Below, one piece after another: positions 6,909-10,001 of a stretch of DNA of 10,001 nt. The position numbers and the translations under genes were made by a program. The stretch covers positions 1 through 10,001 of the forward strand of contig CAAFRW010000263.1 of the NCBI GenBank assembly GCA_900765575.1, given 5' to 3'. Every line of letters starts with the position of its first letter. Within the stretch, counting starts at the first letter, position 1. The stretch is from Bacteroidaceae bacterium (GTDB lineage Bacteria > Bacteroidota > Bacteroidia > Bacteroidales > Bacteroidaceae). Under the pieces are notes generated by a model. That model had not been told where the DNA came from. It saw nothing but the letters and a program-made list of their open reading frames with translations, and did no database searches.

Positions 6909-7526
6909 ATGGAAGAAAAGTATTTACGGATTTCCGCAAGAGTTTTATCGGCGATATTTACTCCGTTCTATGTCCCTACAGTAGGTTTTCTGGCACTGTT
7001 CCTGTTTACCTACCTACGCATGTTGCCTCTCTCTTACCAAATTGTAGTATTAGGCATCGTATATGCCTTTACCGTACTTTTACCTATGCTGGGCATTTAC
7101 ATTTACCAGAAAATAAACGGTTGGAGCCTGCGCCATCTGGGACATAAGGAAAAACGTATAGTACCTTATGCCATGACGATTCTGTCGTATGTCTGCTGTC
7201 TGTTACTCATGTACCGGTTAAGCATTCCCCGTTCTCTTTCAGGCATTATCGTGGCTGCATTGATGGCGATGATTATCTGCGCGGTTATCAACGTATGGTG
7301 GAAAATCAGCGCACACATGACTGCCATCGGCGAGTTTGTAGGCGGACTGGTATCGTTCAGTTTCGTCTTTTACTATAATCCGTTGGGATGGTTTTGTTTT
7401 GCCATCCTGCTATCCGGTGCCTTAGGCACTTCCCGCATCATCCTCCGCCAACATTCCCTCTCACAGGTATTGGTAGGGTTTCTGGTTGGATTCGTATGCG
7501 GTATATTAGGTATATTATTTATTTAA
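6909..7526 (+). CDS. PAP2-like integral membrane protein with a degenerate active site
   Basis: The 205-residue protein is almost entirely hydrophobic, with about six predicted membrane segments (roughly 13-35, 45-66, 86-104, 109-130, 145-168, 186-204). Three spots match the order of PAP2 phosphatase motifs: K80 to P86 (KEKRIVP) for motif 1, SAHMTAIG at 134-141 for motif 2, and SRIILRQH at 175-182 for motif 3. The usual PSGH is SAHM here, and the aspartate expected four residues after the motif-3 histidine is Q186. Catalysis on lipid phosphates is therefore uncertain; family members typically dephosphorylate phosphatidic acid or undecaprenyl pyrophosphate at the membrane. It begins 4 bases after rpoN and ends 11 bases before purE, so it sits inside their transcript. 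Confidence 0.7.
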   Translation: MEEKYLRISARVLSAIFTPFYVPTVGFLALFLFTYLRMLPLSYQIVVLGIVYAFTVLLPMLGIYIYQKINGWSLRHLGHKEKRIVPYAMTILSYVCCLLLMYRLSIPRSLSGIIVAALMAMIICAVINVWWKISAHMTAIGEFVGGLVSFSFVFYYNPLGWFCFAILLSGALGTSRIILRQHSLSQVLVGFLVGFVCGILGILFI

Positions 7527-7537
7527 ATTACAATAGA

Positions 7538-8047
7538 ATGAAACCAATTGTCAGTATTATCATGGGAAGCACTTCCGACCTTCCTGTTATGGAGAAAGCA
7601 GCCAAACTGCTCGACGAGTTGCATGTGCCTTTCGAGATGAATGCTTTATCGGCTCACCGTACTCCGGAAGCCGTGGAGACTTTTGCCAAAGGGGCTAAGG
7701 AACGCGGCATCAAAGTGATTATTGCCGCAGCAGGCATGGCAGCAGCCCTTCCCGGCGTGATTGCAGCCAATACAACCCTCCCGGTAATCGGTGTTCCCGT
7801 AAAAGGTTCTGTACTCGATGGTGTGGACGCACTTTACTCTATTATTCAAATGCCTCCCGGAATACCTGTAGCTACCGTAGCTATCAATGGGGCCATGAAT
7901 GCCGCCATTCTGGCAGTGCAGATGCTTTCATTAAGCGATGAAGCGTTGGCTTCCCAGTTTGCCGTTTACAAAGAAAACCTTAAAAAGAAAATAGAAAAGG
8001 CAAACGAAGAGCTGAAAGAAGTAAAGTTCGAATACAAGACAAACTAA
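7538..8047 (+). CDS. purE: N5-carboxyaminoimidazole ribonucleotide mutase (PurE, class I)
   Basis: The 169-residue cytoplasmic enzyme converts N5-CAIR to CAIR in de novo purine synthesis, after PurK. The class I signatures are all present: GSTSDLPVM at 10-18, SAHRTP at 38-43 with the histidine that acts in catalysis, AAGMAAALPG at 64-73, and MPPGIPVATVAI at 105-116. The length is standard for bacterial PurE. The frame stays open upstream to 7388, but the ATG at 7538 is chosen because the conserved N-terminus (KPIVSIIMGS) begins there and the longer version would overlap the PAP2-like gene by 139 bases. It is the last gene of the rpoN transcript and is followed by a terminator. Neither purK nor other pur genes are in the window. 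Confidence 0.95.
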   Translation: MKPIVSIIMGSTSDLPVMEKAAKLLDELHVPFEMNALSAHRTPEAVETFAKGAKERGIKVIIAAAGMAAALPGVIAANTTLPVIGVPVKGSVLDGVDALYSIIQMPPGIPVATVAINGAMNAAILAVQMLSLSDEALASQFAVYKENLKKKIEKANEELKEVKFEYKTN

Positions 8048-8071
8048 GCCTAGCGGCAACAAATAAAAATC

Positions 8072-8113
8072 AGGCTCAACCGGATATAAAATCAGTTTAT
8101 AGAGAGCCTTTTT
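8072..8113 (+). terminator. Terminator after purE
   Basis: AGGCTC (8072-8077) pairs with GAGCCT (8104-8109), and an inner stem TATAAA/TTTATA (8085-8090 with 8096-8101) sits in the loop. T residues 8109-8113 follow. It lies about 25 bases after the purE stop and would end the rpoN-purE transcript, making ispG a separate unit. Confidence 0.65.
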
Positions 8114-8117
8114 ACAC

Positions 8118-8197
8118 AAGTAGTCTTGTCACCTTACGGGAGTACTCTCGCAGGCTTACAAGACTACTCTCGCAAGGTGATGAAAGTAGTCTTGTAA
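8118..8197. repeat. Three alternating repeats able to form exclusive hairpins
   Basis: AAGTAGTCTTGT occurs at 8118-8129 and again at 8184-8195. Between them the inverse TTACAAGACTACT lies at 8156-8168. The middle copy can pair with the first (11 bp, 8119-8129) or with the third (13 bp, 8185-8197), but not both. CACCTT (8130-8135) and AAGGTG (8174-8179) add a further complementary pair, and CGGGAGTACTCTCG (8137-8150) is a small dyad. No T-run follows on the plus strand. Confidence 0.75.
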
Positions 8198-8220
8198 AAA
8201 AAGCATTTACAAAACCTAAT

Positions 8221-8382
8221 CTGCATCATTCATACTCAGGATTGAAAGGAGTTATCGGCCAACAAATGGGCATACCGGTTAAAGCCGATAGTTTTACGCT
8301 GGCAATACAGTTGCATCGATTCTAACTCCTTCACTCCTAACGAAGTGATAACTCCTTTCAATCCTGAGTATGAATGATGCAG
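8221..8382. repeat. 162-bp element with 36-bp perfect inverted arms
   Basis: The arm 8221-8256 (starting CTGCATCATTCATACTC) is perfectly complementary to 8347-8382 over 36 bp, enclosing a 90-bp centre. The complementarity stops sharply at both outer ends. The centre has a smaller dyad, TATCGGC (8253-8259) with GCCGATA (8284-8290). The flanks are CCTAAT on the left and GCTAAAT on the right, which hints at a duplicated target but is not exact. It could be a MITE-like insertion, an invertible segment, or a long RNA hairpin in the ispG leader. No recombinase gene lies nearby in the window. Confidence 0.85.
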
Positions 8383-8405
8383 GCTAAATTAATTATCAAA
8401 AAGAA

Positions 8406-10001
8406 ATGGTCGATTTATTTAATTACACCCGTCGCCAAACTACCGAAGTAAATATAGGCGGAACACCTCTCGGAGGAGACAACCCTATTCGTATCCAATC
8501 TATGACGAACACCTCTACCCGGGACACGGAAGCTTGTGTGGAGCAGGCCAAAAAGATTGTAGACGCAGGTGGCGAATATGTACGGCTTACCACTCAAGGA
8601 ATAGCAGAAGCGGAAAATCTGAAGAACATTAACGGGGCTTTACGCTCGCAAGGCTACATGACGCCCTTGGTAGCAGATGTGCATTTCAATCCGAAAGTGG
8701 CGGAAGTGGCAGCCTTGTATGCCGAAAAAGTACGTATCAATCCGGGGAATTATGTAGATGCGGCCCGCACTTTCAAACACCTCGAATACACGGACGAAGA
8801 GTATAAGCAGGAGCTTCAGAAGATTCGCGACCGTTTCATCCCGTTCCTGAATATTTGCAAAGCAAACCATACCGCCATACGCATCGGAGTGAACCATGGT
8901 TCGTTGTCCGACCGCATCATGTCGCGATATGGCGATACGCCGGAGGGTATGGTCGAATCGTGCATGGAGTTTCTCCGAATCTGTGTGGAAGAGCATTTCA
9001 CGGATGTAGTCATTTCCATTAAAGCCAGCAATACGGTAGTCATGGTTAAGACGGTACGCCTACTGGCCTCGGTGATGGAAAAAGAGGGAATGGCTTTCCC
9101 GTTGCATTTGGGTGTGACCGAAGCCGGAGACGGGGAGGACGGACGTATTAAATCGGCTGTAGGCATCGGCGCTCTGCTGGCTGACGGACTGGGAGATACC
9201 ATCCGCGTATCCTTGAGCGAAGCGCCCGAAGCAGAGATTCCGGTAGCCCGCAAGCTGGTGGACTATGTAACACTACATGCCGGACATCCTTACATTCCGG
9301 GACTCGAAGCTAAAGGGTTCGACTACTTTTCACCCCAGCGCCGCACCACCCGTGCTATAGGAAACATAGGCGGAGACAACGTACCGGTAGTGATTGCCGA
9401 CGGTTATCACCCGCGCGAAGCTTCCAATCCGCAATTCCAACCCGACTACATTTACACCGGACGTCAATTGCCGGCTACCCGTGAAGCGTGCGGTTACATT
9501 GTAGATGCCGACACGTGGACAGGGGAAGAAGGCACTTATCCGGCTTTTATGCCCTCCAACGAGGAGAATGACGTACCGCTGTTTATTCAAATCAGCACCA
9601 ACCCGAGTCCCGTTAAGTTTCTGTTCCTTACTTATCTGGCCTGCAACGATGAAATCATTGCCATGCTCCGCCATCATCCGGAAATTGTTATCATTGCACA
9701 AAGCAATCATCCCAACAGGATAGGCGAATTCCGCGCTTTGATACACCAACTAATCAATGAGGGGATTCAAAATCCGGTGGTGATATTCCAGCACTATACC
9801 GAAAATGAAGCGGAAGATTTACAGTTGAAAGCAGCTGCCGACACCGGTGTCCTGCTCTTCGACGGGCTCTGCGACGGTCTGTTCCTTTTCAACAACGGAA
9901 CGATTCCTTCCACTGTCATCGACGCCACAGCTTTCAATATACTGCAGGCAGCCCGTACACGCACCTCCAAAACGGAATATATCTCCTGCCCCGGATGCGG
10001 C
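8406..10001 (+). CDS. ispG: (E)-4-hydroxy-3-methylbut-2-enyl-diphosphate synthase (IspG/GcpE), 3'-partial
   Basis: This cytoplasmic [4Fe-4S] enzyme converts MEcPP to HMBPP in the MEP pathway of isoprenoid synthesis. The frame starts at ATG 8406 and runs 532 codons without a stop to the window edge. The TIM-barrel half carries IQSMTNTST near 33-41, VADVHFNP near 92-99, RINPGNYVD near 113-121, SIKASNT near 204-210, HLGVTEAG near 234-241 and a glycine-rich GIGALLADGLGDTIRVSL near 257-274. The last five visible residues, CPGCG (528-532), are the first cluster-binding motif; the third cysteine and the C-terminus lie off the window. Ordinary bacterial IspG is about 360-400 residues and meets this motif near 270; the extra roughly 200 residues (about 300-515) are the inserted domain of the long form known in Bacteroidetes, Chlamydiae and plants. 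It is separated from purE by a terminator and repeats, so it is probably transcribed alone or with downstream genes. Confidence 0.95.
   Translation, partial: MVDLFNYTRRQTTEVNIGGTPLGGDNPIRIQSMTNTSTRDTEACVEQAKKIVDAGGEYVRLTTQGIAEAENLKNINGALRSQGYMTPLVADVHFNPKVAEVAALYAEKVRINPGNYVDAARTFKHLEYTDEEYKQELQKIRDRFIPFLNICKANHTAIRIGVNHGSLSDRIMSRYGDTPEGMVESCMEFLRICVEEHFTDVVISIKASNTVVMVKTVRLLASVMEKEGMAFPLHLGVTEAGDGEDGRIKSAVGIGALLADGLGDTIRVSLSEAPEAEIPVARKLVDYVTLHAGHPYIPGLEAKGFDYFSPQRRTTRAIGNIGGDNVPVVIADGYHPREASNPQFQPDYIYTGRQLPATREACGYIVDADTWTGEEGTYPAFMPSNEENDVPLFIQISTNPSPVKFLFLTYLACNDEIIAMLRHHPEIVIIAQSNHPNRIGEFRALIHQLINEGIQNPVVIFQHYTENEAEDLQLKAAADTGVLLFDGLCDGLFLFNNGTIPSTVIDATAFNILQAARTRTSKTEYISCPGCG

Larger units (their letters stand above)
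8048..8405. other. Repeat-dense intergenic region between purE and ispG
   Basis: These 358 bases hold the purE terminator, three alternating copies of an 11-13 bp repeat (8118-8197), and a 162-bp element with 36-bp inverted arms (8221-8382). No good TAnnTTTG promoter box for ispG is seen; the nearest is TAGTTTTA at 8289-8296 without a matching upstream TTTG. One forward frame is open from 7984 to its TAA at 8323-8325 but has no ATG outside purE before 8266, so I do not call a gene. Confidence 0.75.

Noticed and set aside
7388..7537. N-terminal extension of purE by 50 codons
   Set aside because: It overlaps the PAP2-like gene in another frame, and the conserved PurE N-terminus begins at the ATG at 7538.
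8289..8296. TAGTTTTA as an ispG promoter carried in an invertible segment
   Set aside because: The final G of the consensus is missing and there is no partner TTTG upstream; the minus orientation of the centre has no better match.
8118..8382. CRISPR array
   Set aside because: The repeats alternate in orientation, are few and unevenly spaced, and no cas gene is present.

Overview
The window looks like a chromosomal segment of a Bacteroidales gut bacterium, most likely Bacteroides or Phocaeicola. The reasons are the Bacteroidetes-type promoter boxes (TAnnTTTG with an upstream TTTG about 20 bases away), an IspG of the long form found in this phylum, a TGS/ThrRS-like plus uridine-kinase fusion protein, and an IS1634-type transposase remnant with the N-terminus common in Bacteroides elements. 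The genus is an inference from protein style; no search was run.

Layout. (1) 1-562 is a PepSY-type membrane protein whose true start may lie off the left edge; an imperfect hairpin with a T-run follows it. (2) 563-1963 is about 1.4 kb without an intact gene. It holds a possible 54-residue minus-strand ORF overlapping a near-perfect 42-bp palindrome, a 738-bp segment bounded by 30-bp perfect inverted repeats that contains a broken transposase N-terminus, a 17-bp tandem duplication, and the terminator of the next gene. (3) 1964-3652 (minus) is a Na+/phosphate symporter with a C-terminal PhoU-like domain. (4) 3746-8047 (plus) runs nucleoside kinase, rpoN (sigma-54), a small PAP2-like membrane protein, and purE. 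Gaps from rpoN onward are only 4 and 11 bases, so rpoN, the PAP2-like gene and purE are probably one transcript, closed by a terminator after purE. (5) 8048-8405 is a repeat-rich intergenic region, with three alternating 11-13 bp repeats and a 162-bp element with 36-bp perfect inverted arms. (6) 8406 to the right edge is ispG, cut by the window exactly after its first iron-sulfur motif CPGCG.

Most genes are core housekeeping: phosphate uptake, nucleotide salvage (inferred), alternative sigma factor, purine synthesis, and isoprenoid synthesis by the MEP pathway. I see no obvious new multi-gene system. The unusual material is in the two non-coding stretches. The strongest candidate for something undescribed is the 36-bp inverted-repeat element between purE and ispG with the repeat trio just before it. 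Next is the 30-bp inverted-repeat pair around the transposase remnant, which can be read as two halves of one 60-bp palindrome split by an insertion.
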